Below are positions 26,324 through 35,578 of a DNA stretch of 64,000 bases, in pieces. Made by a program: the position numbers and the translations under genes. The DNA is from Roseiarcus sp963726105 (GTDB lineage: Bacteria; Pseudomonadota; Alphaproteobacteria; Rhizobiales; Beijerinckiaceae). How positions within the stretch are numbered: position 1 is the first letter of the stretch; each line of letters opens with the position of its first letter. The notes beneath the pieces are model-generated. The model saw only the letters and a program-made list of their open reading frames with translations, was not told the origin of the DNA and did not search any database. Location: contig CAVSBJ010000004.1 of assembly GCA_963726105.1 (NCBI GenBank), positions 372,001 to 436,000 of the forward strand, written 5' to 3'.

Positions 26324-26929
26324 TCAGGTCGCGGGTCGGTCGTTGGAATAGACAAACAAGTGTCTGTAGCGCCTCGGCATATCGCGGAGCGAGAAGTCGA
26401 CGGGCGCCGCGCCCTCCGGCTTGAGCCGCTCGCGCGTCGGCGGATCGAGCGCGCGCAACGAGGTGAGCGCGAGGGGTTCCGCGCCGCTCAGACCCATCCA
26501 TGCTGGCGCGGAATGAACCGCAAGGCCGCCAAGGACGCGGGCATGGGTCAGACCGTGATGACGGAGGGGCATGAGAATGATCTCGACGTCCACTGCATCA
26601 AGACCGGGCGCGCGGGCCTCGGCGCCGATGAGGAATGCCTGAGCCTCGTCGGCGACGCAATGAAGAATCGAATCGAGGTCTTCGCGAGCGACGCCGCGCC
26701 AGAGCTCCAAGAACGAAAACCCGCGCAGCTCCTTGAGGAACAGCGCGTTTGCCCTCGAGCCCGCGATCCGAAATGGAAAGCCGCGCGGACCGTCAAAATC
26801 GAGCACGAACGTGTCGGCCAGAACGCCGCGGATCGCGCCCGGATCGACAGCGTTGCGTTCCGGCGCCCTGCGCGCGCCCCGCAATCGATTCCAGTAAGCA
26901 TAGAGTTCGATCGTGGCAGCGAGCTTCAC
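26324..26929 (-). CDS. PAS_5 family protein
   Basis: About 201 residues, a single PAS-like domain of the type restricted mostly to alphaproteobacteria (PAS_5, formerly DUF1457). Recognisable parts are LYAYWNRLRGARRAPERN at the start, FPFRIAGSRANALFLKELRG in the middle and the helical FLELWRGVAREDL. A GTG at 26929 with GGAG nine bases upstream is preferred to a GTG at 26959. The role is unknown; these genes often neighbour PilZ genes, as here. Confidence 0.8.
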   Translation of the reverse strand: MKLAATIELYAYWNRLRGARRAPERNAVDPGAIRGVLADTFVLDFDGPRGFPFRIAGSRANALFLKELRGFSFLELWRGVAREDLDSILHCVADEAQAFLIGAEARAPGLDAVDVEIILMPLRHHGLTHARVLGGLAVHSAPAWMGLSGAEPLALTSLRALDPPTRERLKPEGAAPVDFSLRDMPRRYRHLFVYSNDRPAT

Positions 26930-27153
26930 TTTTGAATTCTCCGCGACCCGATCCCGCACTCCGTCCCGGAATGGGACGCAATTGATCCTTCGGCTTGGGT
27001 TTCAATGAGATGAGGCAGGGACCATGCCATCCGTATCGGAAGGGACGCGCTAGGCCTCTCGGGCTTGGCGCGCTGACGGTTGCCCTTTGGTCAAGCCTGA
27101 AACCGCAACGGTCGGTCCGGAATCGGCACAGTCGCGAACGCGAGGCGAGGCGG

Positions 27154-28227
27154 TCAGAACGAGACGTCCCGGTTCACGCCGACGCTTCGCGCCGTCGCCT
27201 TGATCAACGCCCAGGCCTCGTCCGCGAGCGGCACGCCGCTCTGAGCGCGCTTGGCGCGGCTCGCCCGCTCGGGTTCGCCGGGGGTCAGGATCGCTTGGCC
27301 CGGAATGGTTTTCCCTTGGCTGAACCAATCGAGATAGCGCGTCATATCGGCGTCGAAGACGTGCGCGAGATCGATCCGTTTCGGGTCGATGTAGAGCGAG
27401 AACATGCCGTTGGAGAATTTGCGATCCGGTTCGGTCGCGCCATTGCCGGTGAGCGATCCACCGAGGAGCTCGCAGAGCAGGGCGAGGCCGGAGCCTTTGT
27501 GCTCGCCGAAGGCCCGGATCGCGCCGGCGCCTTGGCTGTGGTCGCGCGTCCCCTCCGAGGTCAGGGGCCCGTAGATCAGAGCGGGATCGCCGGAGAACGC
27601 GCCGTCGGGACCGATCAAGGCGTCGGGGGGCAGCGGCTTGCCGCCATGGCTTGCGACATTGACCTTGCCTTCGGCGACCAGCGAGGTCGCAAAATCGAGC
27701 ACCACGGGCGGCGCGCCCTCGCGTGGAACGCCAACGCAAAACGGCGCCGTCGACAGCCGACGCTCGAGGCCGCCGAACGGCGCGACAAGGATGGAGCCCG
27801 CGGCGTTGACGAAGTGGATCGAGATGAACCCCGCCGCGGCTGCGCGCTCCGCCCACTCGCCGACGCGGCCGATGTGGCCTGAATTGCGCAGCGAGACTGC
27901 GGAAAGTCCGGTCGCCCTCGCCTTCTCCACGCCAATGTCGACGGCCATCGGCGCCATCGTCTGACCGAAGCCGAAGCGGCCGTCGACGACGCCGATCACC
28001 GGAGTGTCAACGATTCGTTCCAGCGATTGATTGGGAACGAGATCGCCGGTGCGCACCCAATCGACATAACGCGGAACCCGAATGACGCCGTGACTGTCGT
28101 GGCCGGTGAGATTGGCGTCGACGAGCGAAGCGGATACGCGGGCCGCCTCTTGAGGGTCACAGCCGGCACAAGCGAAAATCTCAGCGCAGAAGTCCGTCAA
28201 CGCGTCGGGGGGAATATGAGTTGTCAT
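27154..28227 (-). CDS. Ldh-family malate/lactate-type dehydrogenase
   Basis: About 357 residues of the YlbC/MDH2-like family of NAD(P)-dependent 2-oxoacid (or ureidoglycolate/sulfolactate) dehydrogenases. Evidence: SLVDANLTGHDSHGVIRVPRY near the N-terminus (given minus ends), LRNSGHIGRVGEWAERAA (catalytic His) and AIRAFGEHKGSGLALLCELLGG. This family is unrelated to Rossmann-type malate dehydrogenase. The substrate is undetermined. An ATG at 28248 is an alternative start. Divergent from the rhomboid gene. Confidence 0.88.
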   Translation of the reverse strand: MTTHIPPDALTDFCAEIFACAGCDPQEAARVSASLVDANLTGHDSHGVIRVPRYVDWVRTGDLVPNQSLERIVDTPVIGVVDGRFGFGQTMAPMAVDIGVEKARATGLSAVSLRNSGHIGRVGEWAERAAAAGFISIHFVNAAGSILVAPFGGLERRLSTAPFCVGVPREGAPPVVLDFATSLVAEGKVNVASHGGKPLPPDALIGPDGAFSGDPALIYGPLTSEGTRDHSQGAGAIRAFGEHKGSGLALLCELLGGSLTGNGATEPDRKFSNGMFSLYIDPKRIDLAHVFDADMTRYLDWFSQGKTIPGQAILTPGEPERASRAKRAQSGVPLADEAWALIKATARSVGVNRDVSF

Positions 28228-28448
28228 GCCGAGCGCGATTAAGCGCATTCCGTTCGACCGGCAACACCGTCCTTCGCCTTTGGTGGCGTCTTTCCACTGG
28301 TTGAGCGGACCCAAATTCGCCAAAGCCATGCCGCCGGTTTAGACTTGTCCTGGGACGGGTATCCAGGAGTGGAGCATCCTGCTCCTGCGTCGGTCCCGGC
28401 TTCGACAAGCGGGGCGTCGGAGTTGGCGACCGAAAGGCTGAGACGGGT

Positions 28449-29315
28449 ATGAGCGGCGCAAACGAACCGCGGCGGATCGCGCGCCGCCGCGAACCGATGT
28501 TCAATGCGCCCATTGTGGTTCTTGGCCTCATCGCCGTTCTCATCGGCGTCTATGCGGGCTTCAACTGGGCTCCGGTGGCGATCCAGGACCGGATCATCCG
28601 GGATTACGCCTTCATTCCCGGCCGGCTGACCATCGCCATCTGGCCGGACAGGTTGATCGATCTGCTCAAGCGGGCGAACGCCGACCCGGCCGCGCTGCAA
28701 CAGGCGCGACAGATCCGGGAATTGCATGTGCTGGGCGGCGGGGCGAAGCTGTGGACGGTGCTGACCTATGCCTTCATGCATGGGTCGTGGACTCACGTCT
28801 CGCTGAATTCAGTCTGGCTGGTCGCGTTCGGACCGCCGATCGCCCGCCGGTTCGGCAACACGAGGTTTCTTCTGTTCATGGCGGTGACCGCGGTCGCCAG
28901 CGCGCTTGCGCACTGGATGATCTCGCCCATGGATTTCTCCCCGCTCATCGGCGCGTCGGGAGCGGATTCCGGCCTTATGGGCGCGGCGACCCGATTCATG
29001 TTTCAGCCGGGGGCGCCGCTCGGCGCGTTCGGCTCGACCAGTCGCCCCGAAATTGAGACGGTTCCGGCCGCGAGCCTGAGCGGCGTCTTCATGGAGCGTC
29101 GGTCGCTCATCTTCATTTTGATCTGGTTCGGAACGAATTTCATTTTCGGCGCCGGAGCTCAAATCTTCGGCTTCTCGGACATGCCGGTCGCCTGGATCGC
29201 CCATCTCGGCGGCTTTATCGCTGGACTCGTGCTGTTTCCGCTATTCGATCGCCCCTTTCGCGCGCCGCCAATGACCGGAGAGCTTGCGCCGGACCCGCGG
29301 TCCATGGAGGTTTGA
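28449..29315 (+). CDS. Rhomboid-family intramembrane serine protease
   Basis: 288 residues with six or seven transmembrane helices. The catalytic serine motif is LIGASGADSGLMGAATRF (GxSG), the catalytic His is in the last helix, WIAHLGGFIAGLVLF, and FMHGSWTHVSLNSVWL is the conserved helix-2 motif. An active protease is therefore expected. The large periplasmic insertion before helix 1 and the loop at about 185-215 are normal variants. Substrates cannot be predicted. Confidence 0.92.
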   Translation: MSGANEPRRIARRREPMFNAPIVVLGLIAVLIGVYAGFNWAPVAIQDRIIRDYAFIPGRLTIAIWPDRLIDLLKRANADPAALQQARQIRELHVLGGGAKLWTVLTYAFMHGSWTHVSLNSVWLVAFGPPIARRFGNTRFLLFMAVTAVASALAHWMISPMDFSPLIGASGADSGLMGAATRFMFQPGAPLGAFGSTSRPEIETVPAASLSGVFMERRSLIFILIWFGTNFIFGAGAQIFGFSDMPVAWIAHLGGFIAGLVLFPLFDRPFRAPPMTGELAPDPRSMEV

Positions 29316-29391
29316 CCACATTTCGCGCCCGCCTTGCCGAGTTCGCTATGCGTTCAGCGGGAGGGGCTGCGCTGAGACGTTGGGGAGGCCA

Positions 29392-29670
29392 ATGATTCTA
29401 CCGCCCATCGATCCGCTGATCGCCGGAGGAGTCGTGGCGACGACGGCGTTCACCGACGCCGTCTACGTGCAATTCAACGCCGCCGTCTCCGCGCGCCGCC
29501 GGTTTGCCGCGGCGAGCTGGAGCAGCATCTGGTATCTGCTCGCGGCCTTCGCCGTCATCAGCTACACGTCGAATTGGGTCTATGTGCTGTTTGCGGCGCT
29601 TGGCTCATGGATTGGCGGGTTCGTCTCGATCACCATGCTCGAGCGCACGCAGCCGCTGCGGCGCGGGTGA
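29392..29670 (+). CDS. Small membrane protein
   Basis: 92 residues with three hydrophobic segments (about 10-27, 43-59 and 62-80, VYVLFAALGSWIGGFVSIT). TGGGGAGG before the ATG is a strong ribosome site. It lies 76 bases behind the rhomboid gene on the same strand. I do not recognise a family; it is an integral membrane protein of unknown role. Confidence 0.65.
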   Translation: MILPPIDPLIAGGVVATTAFTDAVYVQFNAAVSARRRFAAASWSSIWYLLAAFAVISYTSNWVYVLFAALGSWIGGFVSITMLERTQPLRRG

Positions 29671-29924
29671 GTGTACCGCGCGCGGCAGATTGGCCGGTGA
29701 AGCCAACTCAGCCGCGCGCGCGAGCTGCGAACCACCCGTCCCGTGCGCACTGACAAGCGCTCTCCCGTTCCGCCTAGGCTCGCACGGAATGCGGGCTCGG
29801 CCGACATTGGCGATCCGTAATCTCGGAAACTCAATTCGGGCTGAATGGGGCGCGAAGAACCCGACTGCCGCGTTCGCAAATTCGCGCGGACGACGCGGCT
29901 GAATCGATCTTACTTGGAGACAGC

Positions 29925-30203
29925 ATGATGAAATTCGTTTGCGCGCTTGCCGCCATCGCGGTCGTCACGGCCGGTCCTGCATTAGCGCAGGGAAAGTGCT
30001 CCACCGCGCCGAAGGCCAATTGGCAGCCGAAGTCCGCGCTCGAATCCCAGCTGCGGGCAGACGGCTACAAGGTGCGCCAGATCAAGACCGAAGGCGGCTG
30101 CTACGAGGTCTACGCGACGGACAAGGGCGGCAATCGCGCCAATATGGCGTTTAACGCCGAGACGCTCGAGAAGCTCGACAACGCGGAGGCCGGCGAGGAC
30201 TGA
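29925..30203 (+). CDS. PepSY-domain periplasmic protein
   Basis: 92 residues with a signal peptide (FVCALAAIAVVTAGPALAQG). The mature part is one PepSY-like unit: SALESQLRADGYKVRQIKTE, then GGCYEVYATDKGGNRANMAF. A Cys pair (GKCSTA and GGCYEV) may form a disulfide. Small PepSY proteins are typically co-encoded with b-type cytochromes and two-component systems; here the cytochrome gene follows after 35 bases, and a two-component pair lies about 1 kb on. Confidence 0.8.
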   Translation: MMKFVCALAAIAVVTAGPALAQGKCSTAPKANWQPKSALESQLRADGYKVRQIKTEGGCYEVYATDKGGNRANMAFNAETLEKLDNAEAGED

Positions 30204-30238
30204 CCGCTGAGACACGGCTGGGCACGGGAGTTCGGCAT

Positions 30239-30769
30239 TTGATCCGGGTCTGGGATCCGTTGGTGCGGACGTTCCATTGGATGCTCGCGCTGAGTTTCGC
30301 AGTCGCCTGGCTTAGCTCCGAGCGCTCGGGGCGGTTGCATGAGTTGGCTGGGTATGCCGCTGGCGTGCTCGTGCTCGCCCGGGTCGCCTGGGGGTATTTT
30401 GGCTCTGGCTATGCGAGGTTCTCGCAGTTCGTGCAACCGCCGGCTGCTGTCGTCACCTATCTCAGGTCGATCGCGACCGGCTCCGAAAGACGCTTTATCG
30501 GCCACAACCCCGCTGGCGGGGCCATGATCATCGTCCTGCTCGCAACGTTGATGGCGACTGCCTTGACCGGCTGGATGCTGACAACCGACGCCTTTTGGGG
30601 GTCGCTCGCCGCTCAGCGAGTCCATTCGATTCTGGCTCATGGCGTCCTGCTGCTCGTTCTCGCGCACCTTGGCGGTGTCGCGCTGGCGAGCATGCGGCAC
30701 AGGGAAAACCTGGTGCGCGCGATGGTCATTGGCGACAAGCGCGCGGCTGCGCCTGGCGACGTCTCCTAG
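30239..30769 (+). CDS. Cytochrome b (b561/Ni-Fe hydrogenase b type) domain protein
   Basis: 176 residues with four membrane helices. Heme-ligand histidines are in VRTFHWMLALSFAVAW, GRLHELAGYAAGVL, RVHSILAHGVLLLVLAHLGG. RVWDPLVRTFHW at the start is diagnostic of the cytochrome b/b6-like family that reduces periplasmic partners. It starts at TTG, supported by GGGAG and by the family N-terminus. Likely co-transcribed with the preceding PepSY gene. Confidence 0.9.
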   Translation: MIRVWDPLVRTFHWMLALSFAVAWLSSERSGRLHELAGYAAGVLVLARVAWGYFGSGYARFSQFVQPPAAVVTYLRSIATGSERRFIGHNPAGGAMIIVLLATLMATALTGWMLTTDAFWGSLAAQRVHSILAHGVLLLVLAHLGGVALASMRHRENLVRAMVIGDKRAAAPGDVS

Positions 30770-30795
30770 CTTTCTACCGCCAAGAGGAGGGCACG

Positions 30796-31170
30796 ATGGG
30801 CGAGGGTTTTGAGGAGGGAGCTCCCTTCTTCTTCGCGACACAGCGGCTACCAACCGCGATAGCGCAGGACGACGACATTTTCTTGACCGTGACGGCTACC
30901 GTCCCGACGTTTCCGGGTCAGGTTGAAGATATTGATATCATCCTGTCGATCGAATACGCGCAGCATGCGATCGTGCAGCTTCGGAAGGCCGTTGAGTCCG
31001 CGTTGAAGTATGAGGCTCCTCACGGGCGCGAATCGTCTGGCGACGCCGATTCCGTTCATCAATCGCTCCCCGGCGCAACGGCGCCGGTTCAGCTCACACG
31101 AAATCCGGTTGATCAGCCCGGTTTGTCATTTCCGACGGTCACGAAGCGGCCGATCGGAAATTCAGACTGA
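30796..31170 (+). CDS. Hypothetical protein
   Basis: 124 residues preceded by a near-ideal ribosome site (AAGAGGAGG, six bases before ATG). The first 75 residues look folded: ATQRLPTAIAQDDDIFLTVT, then IDIILSIEYAQHAIVQLRKA. The last 50 are low in hydrophobic residues. No family recognised, no signal peptide. It follows the cytochrome b gene by 26 bases and is probably in the same transcript. Confidence 0.6.
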   Translation: MGEGFEEGAPFFFATQRLPTAIAQDDDIFLTVTATVPTFPGQVEDIDIILSIEYAQHAIVQLRKAVESALKYEAPHGRESSGDADSVHQSLPGATAPVQLTRNPVDQPGLSFPTVTKRPIGNSD

Positions 31171-31257
31171 CATCAGTCAACCGCGGACTTTCCGGTCAGA
31201 CCTTCGGCCCGCCGAGATTGAGCATGAGGCGAGTCCATCATCTCGCCAAAAACCGTA

Positions 31258-32640
31258 TCACTCGCCGCCGTCTGCGGTCTTCAGCGTCACCCGCAAGCCG
31301 GGGTGATTGTCTGACGCCGAGCATTCCAATCCATGCAAATCGGCGATGGCGGAGACGAGATTTAGTCCCAGACCGCTCCCCGGAGTGGAACGCGCCGCGT
31401 CCGCGCGATAGAATCGCTCAAAGATCACTTTCAGCTCGTGCGAGTCGACGCCGGGCCCGTCGTCGGCCACCGAAAGCCGTACGCCGCCGGGCATGCGCTC
31501 TCCAGCGACCTCGACCCGGACGCCCTTTGGCGCGTGCCGCAAAGCATTATCGATCATATTCGCGATCATCTGGATCAAGAGTTCCTTGTCGCCTGAGATG
31601 AGTAACGGCTCGTCGAGCCGCAAAGCGAGCGTCTTGCCTTCGTCTTCCGCCGCGGGCTGAAACGCCTCGACGACTTCTCGCGCGATCTCGGCGAGATCGA
31701 GCGGCCTGAAGCCCGCCCGCCGCGCGCCGGCCTCGACCTGCCCGATGCGCAGGAGCGCGTTGAATGTCTCGAGCAGGTTTTCGATTTCGGCAATCGCAGC
31801 TTGGACAGCGCTCCTCACCACCTCCAAATCGGTTCCTTGAGCAAGCGTCCCTTCAAGACGCCGCAGGACGCTGGCGAGCGGTCTGCGCAGATCGTGGGCG
31901 ATGTCGGCGCTGATGTGCTTGTTGGCCAGCAGCAGTTTTTCGATGCGGCCGAACAAACGGTTGAATGTGCGCGCAAGCGCGGACAGATCGTCGTCAATCG
32001 GCGTCAGCGGGATGCGTCGGCTCCAATCGCCGGCCATGATCGCTTGGGCCGCCAGCCTCATCGCATCGATGCGCCGCAGAAATTGCCTGCTTAGCCAGAG
32101 GCCGCCGGCAAGGCCCAGGACGATCGTCGCCCCGATCGCCCAGCCGAAGGCCGAGAGGACGCCTCGCAAGGCTTCGTTTGCGCGCCGCCGCTCATCGCCG
32201 ACAATCAAAGTTGATCCGTCGGGAAGGGGCGTGACAAGCGCACGGATGATTTCCGCCTCCGGTCCCTCCGGGGGCTCATCTTTTTCGTCCTCCTTCAGTT
32301 CTGTCCATCCGCCAGCAACCGGCCCGACGAACTCGCCGGCGAGCGGCTTGTGGTCTGGAGACTGAAGGCCATAGAGGAGAGCGCCGCCGATCGAACCGCG
32401 CGCGGCGAGGGTCGCCGCGAGCCCGTCCCGACCCTGTTCGGCGAACGTCCGCCGAAGCGCGTCCGTCTCCTCGATGATTCTTGCGTCAAAGTCTGCCAGA
32501 ATTTCGTGGCGTACCGACAGGTAGACGAACCCGCCCAACGCGCCCGCCGACAGCGTGAACAGCGCAAGGTAGATCGCAGCCAGGCGAAAGCTGGCAGTCC
32601 TAAAGACCCGGATTCGGGACACGCAATAAATATCCTGCAC
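31258..32640 (-). CDS. Membrane sensor histidine kinase
   Basis: 460 residues. Two membrane helices (about 17-45 and 160-185) enclose a periplasmic domain of about 120 residues. They are followed by HAMP, HisKA with ISADIAHDLRRPLASVLRR (phospho-accepting His), and HATPase with NMIDNALRHAP, DDGPGVD and GSGLGLNLV. The periplasmic part has an acidic patch, ELKEDEKDEPPEG, of possible cation-sensing use. Its start overlaps the response-regulator gene by 41 bases. It converges on the PepSY/cytochrome b unit, a frequent partner of such kinases. Confidence 0.92.
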   Translation of the reverse strand: MQDIYCVSRIRVFRTASFRLAAIYLALFTLSAGALGGFVYLSVRHEILADFDARIIEETDALRRTFAEQGRDGLAATLAARGSIGGALLYGLQSPDHKPLAGEFVGPVAGGWTELKEDEKDEPPEGPEAEIIRALVTPLPDGSTLIVGDERRRANEALRGVLSAFGWAIGATIVLGLAGGLWLSRQFLRRIDAMRLAAQAIMAGDWSRRIPLTPIDDDLSALARTFNRLFGRIEKLLLANKHISADIAHDLRRPLASVLRRLEGTLAQGTDLEVVRSAVQAAIAEIENLLETFNALLRIGQVEAGARRAGFRPLDLAEIAREVVEAFQPAAEDEGKTLALRLDEPLLISGDKELLIQMIANMIDNALRHAPKGVRVEVAGERMPGGVRLSVADDGPGVDSHELKVIFERFYRADAARSTPGSGLGLNLVSAIADLHGLECSASDNHPGLRVTLKTADGGE

Positions 32641-33286
32641 CGCGTATCGTGTGGATCAGCGAGGTCGTTCGCCCGCGATCGATCTTTGTCCGCAGCCGGC
32701 TGATATGGGTCTCGACGATGTTGGTTTGCGGATCGAAAAGGAACTCCCACACATGTTCGAGCAGCATCTTGCGGGTGACAAGCCGACCTTCGTTGCGCAG
32801 CAGAAACTCAAGCAGCCGGAATTCGCGCGGCTGCAGATCGATTCCCTCGCCCCCGCGCGTCACTGTGCGGGCGACAAGGTCCATTTCGAGATCTCCCGCC
32901 GAAAGTACGGTTGGCGATGCGCCCAACATCGGCCGGCGCGCGAGCGCGGTCAAACGGGCCATCAATTCCTCGAAAGCGAAAGGCTTGACGAGATAGTCGT
33001 CGCCGCCCGCCTCGAGCCCGTCGACCCTGTCGTCGATGCCGGCGAGATTCGTCAGGAACAGCACCGGGGTTGTCACGCCTTGCGCGCGCAACAGAGCCAC
33101 AACCGTGAGGCCGTCGAACTCCGGCAGCATCCGGTCGAGAATGATGGTGTCAAAATGCTCGGCGGTCGCTCGCTGGACGCCGTCTCGTCCGTTGGCGACG
33201 ATCGCTGCGTCATGCCCACGCGCTCTCAGCCCGGAGGCGACATAAGCGGCGACCTCGTCGTCGTCTTCAATGATCAGGGTTTTCAA
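32600..33286 (-). CDS. OmpR-family response regulator
   Basis: 228 residues. The receiver has the acidic pair in LIIEDDDEVAAY and the phospho-accepting Asp51 in IILDRMLPEFDG, with Lys in YLVKPFAFEELM. The winged-helix DNA-binding domain ends in NIVETHISRLRTKID and HTIRGAGYLLR. It is encoded just ahead of, and overlapping, its cognate kinase. Targets are not visible, though the nearby PepSY/cytochrome unit is a reasonable guess. Confidence 0.94.
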   Translation of the reverse strand: MKTLIIEDDDEVAAYVASGLRARGHDAAIVANGRDGVQRATAEHFDTIILDRMLPEFDGLTVVALLRAQGVTTPVLFLTNLAGIDDRVDGLEAGGDDYLVKPFAFEELMARLTALARRPMLGASPTVLSAGDLEMDLVARTVTRGGEGIDLQPREFRLLEFLLRNEGRLVTRKMLLEHVWEFLFDPQTNIVETHISRLRTKIDRGRTTSLIHTIRGAGYLLRVPNPGL

Positions 33287-33367
33287 AGTGCCGGTTCCAT
33301 GACCTGTCGGGCGCGTTCATCAGACGCGAACCCGTCCCACCGAGAGCGCTGATCCAAATATGTGGCA

Positions 33368-35578
33368 TCAGGCCGCATTCGGCTGCGCCGCGGCGTTCGC
33401 CTGCGCGGCCGCGCCCGGCAGGCGAGCCAGCATGGCGATCAGCGCCCGGTCGTTGAGGACGGCGAGCCGCTCGCGTGAGGTCAACCAGGCGCGGGCGTCT
33501 TCGAGCGTCTGAGCGTCGTTAAGCTTAGCCGTGGCGACCGCGGTCTCGACATCGACGTCACCTCGCCGCCTGCGAGGAGTCTCCGCAAGAAAGGATTCGT
33601 GAGCCGCCCGCAGGCCGGCGTCCGCCCAGATTGCCTGCAGCGCGTCGTCATGATCGCCCCCGGTCAGGGCAAGTTCCGCGGCAAGTGCGTTGCCGCGCGC
33701 GACGACCGCGGGCGGCGAGGTCTCTTCCGGCGTGCGCAGAAGTCCGATCCGGCGCATTCCGAGGCCGAGCGACAAATTGCCGCTCGCCCAGGAGAGCGGG
33801 ATGGCGAAGATAAGTCCGAAGATCGTCGGCGACATCCAGATGACCAGGGAGGGTGAGATCAGCATCGCCGTGAACAGCGTGATCACGCCCAATGCCGTAT
33901 GCGCGCGGTGGCGGCGCGCGATGCTTTTGAACGGGATCGAGCCGTCGTCCCGCCGCTGCGGATTCCAGCCAGTGTCCCGTCCTGACAGGATTTGCGCCAC
34001 GGATCCGGACTGGATCAGCATCATGATCGCGGCAAACGCGGCCGAGATGATGATCTCGACGAGGGTCGAGGCGACAAGCGCCAGCGCGCCGCCGGAGCCG
34101 CGTCGCGTCTTCGGCTCGGTGAGCGCAAACAGGAGACCGAGGAACTTGGGCGCGAGCAGGACGCCGATCGTCACTTCGAACAATTGCAGGGCCCGCTCAT
34201 AGTCGAAGCGCGGCCAGGCGGGAAACAGGGAGAAACTCTTGGTGAAATATTCGGGTCGGATGTAGTGGGACTGCAGCACCAGCACGATGCCGACCAGCAA
34301 TTGCGCCATCCACAGCGGCGAGGCGAGATAGCCCATGATGCCGTTGGCGAGATGCTGTCGGGTCGCCAACAGGAAGCCGCGGGCGCCGATGATGCGCGCG
34401 TGCTGGAGATTGCCTTGGCACCACCGCCGGTCGCGCGCCGCAAGGTCGATGAGCGAGGGCGGGCTCTCTTCGTACGAGCCGCCGAGATTGGGCAGCATGT
34501 AGACGGTGTATCCGGCGCGAAGCATGAGCCCCGCCTCGACAAAGTCGTGACTGAGAATGTGGCCGCCAAACGGCGGTCGGCCGCGCAGGTCCGGCAATCC
34601 GCAATGATCGGCGAACGCGCGCGTGCGGATGATCGCGTTGTGGCCCCAGTAATTGCCCTCATGACCCATCCAGGCGCTCAGGCCAGCGGCGATGACCGGG
34701 CCGGTGATCCGAGCGGCGAACTGCTGGAGGCGCGCGAACATCGTGTTGCGGTTGACGATGAGCGGCAGGCTTTGAATGATTCCGGCGTCGGGGTCCGCCT
34801 CCATCGCCGCCGCCAGGCCCACGATCGCTTCGCCCGTCATCAAGCTGTCGGCGTCGAGCACGACCATGTGCGGGTAATGGCCGCCCCAATGGGTGACGAA
34901 ATCGGAGATGTTGCCGGCCTTGCGGCTCCAGTTCTTGCGCCGCCGCCGATAATAGATGCGCGCCTGCGGCAGCCGCGCGCGCATCGACAGGAACGCCCGC
35001 TCCTCAGCGATCCAGACGTTGGGGTCAGTTGTGTCGGAGACGAGGAAAAAGTCGAACGCATGGGCTTGCCCGGTGCGCTCGACGTCCTCGAAGATCGCCT
35101 GCATGGCGCCAAACACGCGTGACGGCGCCTCGTTGTAGATCGGCATCACGACCGCTGTTCGCTCGCGCAGGCATGGCGAGGGTTCGGGGGGCCGGCGATG
35201 AGCGAGGAGCCAGACAAAGCCGACGAGGCTCGACGTGAATGAGAGCGTGATCCAGGAGAAGGTGATGACGAACAGGGCCGCGATCACCCCTTCGAGCGGC
35301 GTGACCGGACCGATCGAAACGACCTTGAACATCTCATAGGCGCCATAGGCGGTGAGCGCCACAGCGCCGCCGAATACGGCGACACGGGTCAAAACCGGCG
35401 ACCGCGCTGGGCCCGGTGCGACCAGAGAGCGGCGATCGCGGCGCGACCAGCGTCTGAAGGACTGCGCCGGCATGGAGAGCGGCGCGAAGCCGGGCATCGA
35501 GGCGCCAAGCGACGAGCCGGCATCCTCCGGCCCGACGTCGGAGGCCGTGAGCGTCAGGCTGTCCAACGGTAGAGCCAT
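33368..35578 (-). CDS. opgH: Glucans biosynthesis glucosyltransferase H
   Basis: 736 residues. Two membrane helices (about 65-120) precede a GT2 glycosyltransferase domain with MPIYNEAPSRVFGAMQAI, HMVVLDADSLMTGEA (metal-binding DAD) and DRRWCQGNLQHARII (QxxRW-like). A cluster of C-terminal membrane helices follows. OpgH polymerises UDP-glucose into the beta-glucan backbone of osmoregulated periplasmic glucans. Its start overlaps the end of opgG by 25 bases, so the two form one unit. Confidence 0.94.
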   Translation of the reverse strand: MALPLDSLTLTASDVGPEDAGSSLGASMPGFAPLSMPAQSFRRWSRRDRRSLVAPGPARSPVLTRVAVFGGAVALTAYGAYEMFKVVSIGPVTPLEGVIAALFVITFSWITLSFTSSLVGFVWLLAHRRPPEPSPCLRERTAVVMPIYNEAPSRVFGAMQAIFEDVERTGQAHAFDFFLVSDTTDPNVWIAEERAFLSMRARLPQARIYYRRRRKNWSRKAGNISDFVTHWGGHYPHMVVLDADSLMTGEAIVGLAAAMEADPDAGIIQSLPLIVNRNTMFARLQQFAARITGPVIAAGLSAWMGHEGNYWGHNAIIRTRAFADHCGLPDLRGRPPFGGHILSHDFVEAGLMLRAGYTVYMLPNLGGSYEESPPSLIDLAARDRRWCQGNLQHARIIGARGFLLATRQHLANGIMGYLASPLWMAQLLVGIVLVLQSHYIRPEYFTKSFSLFPAWPRFDYERALQLFEVTIGVLLAPKFLGLLFALTEPKTRRGSGGALALVASTLVEIIISAAFAAIMMLIQSGSVAQILSGRDTGWNPQRRDDGSIPFKSIARRHRAHTALGVITLFTAMLISPSLVIWMSPTIFGLIFAIPLSWASGNLSLGLGMRRIGLLRTPEETSPPAVVARGNALAAELALTGGDHDDALQAIWADAGLRAAHESFLAETPRRRRGDVDVETAVATAKLNDAQTLEDARAWLTSRERLAVLNDRALIAMLARLPGAAAQANAAAQPNAA

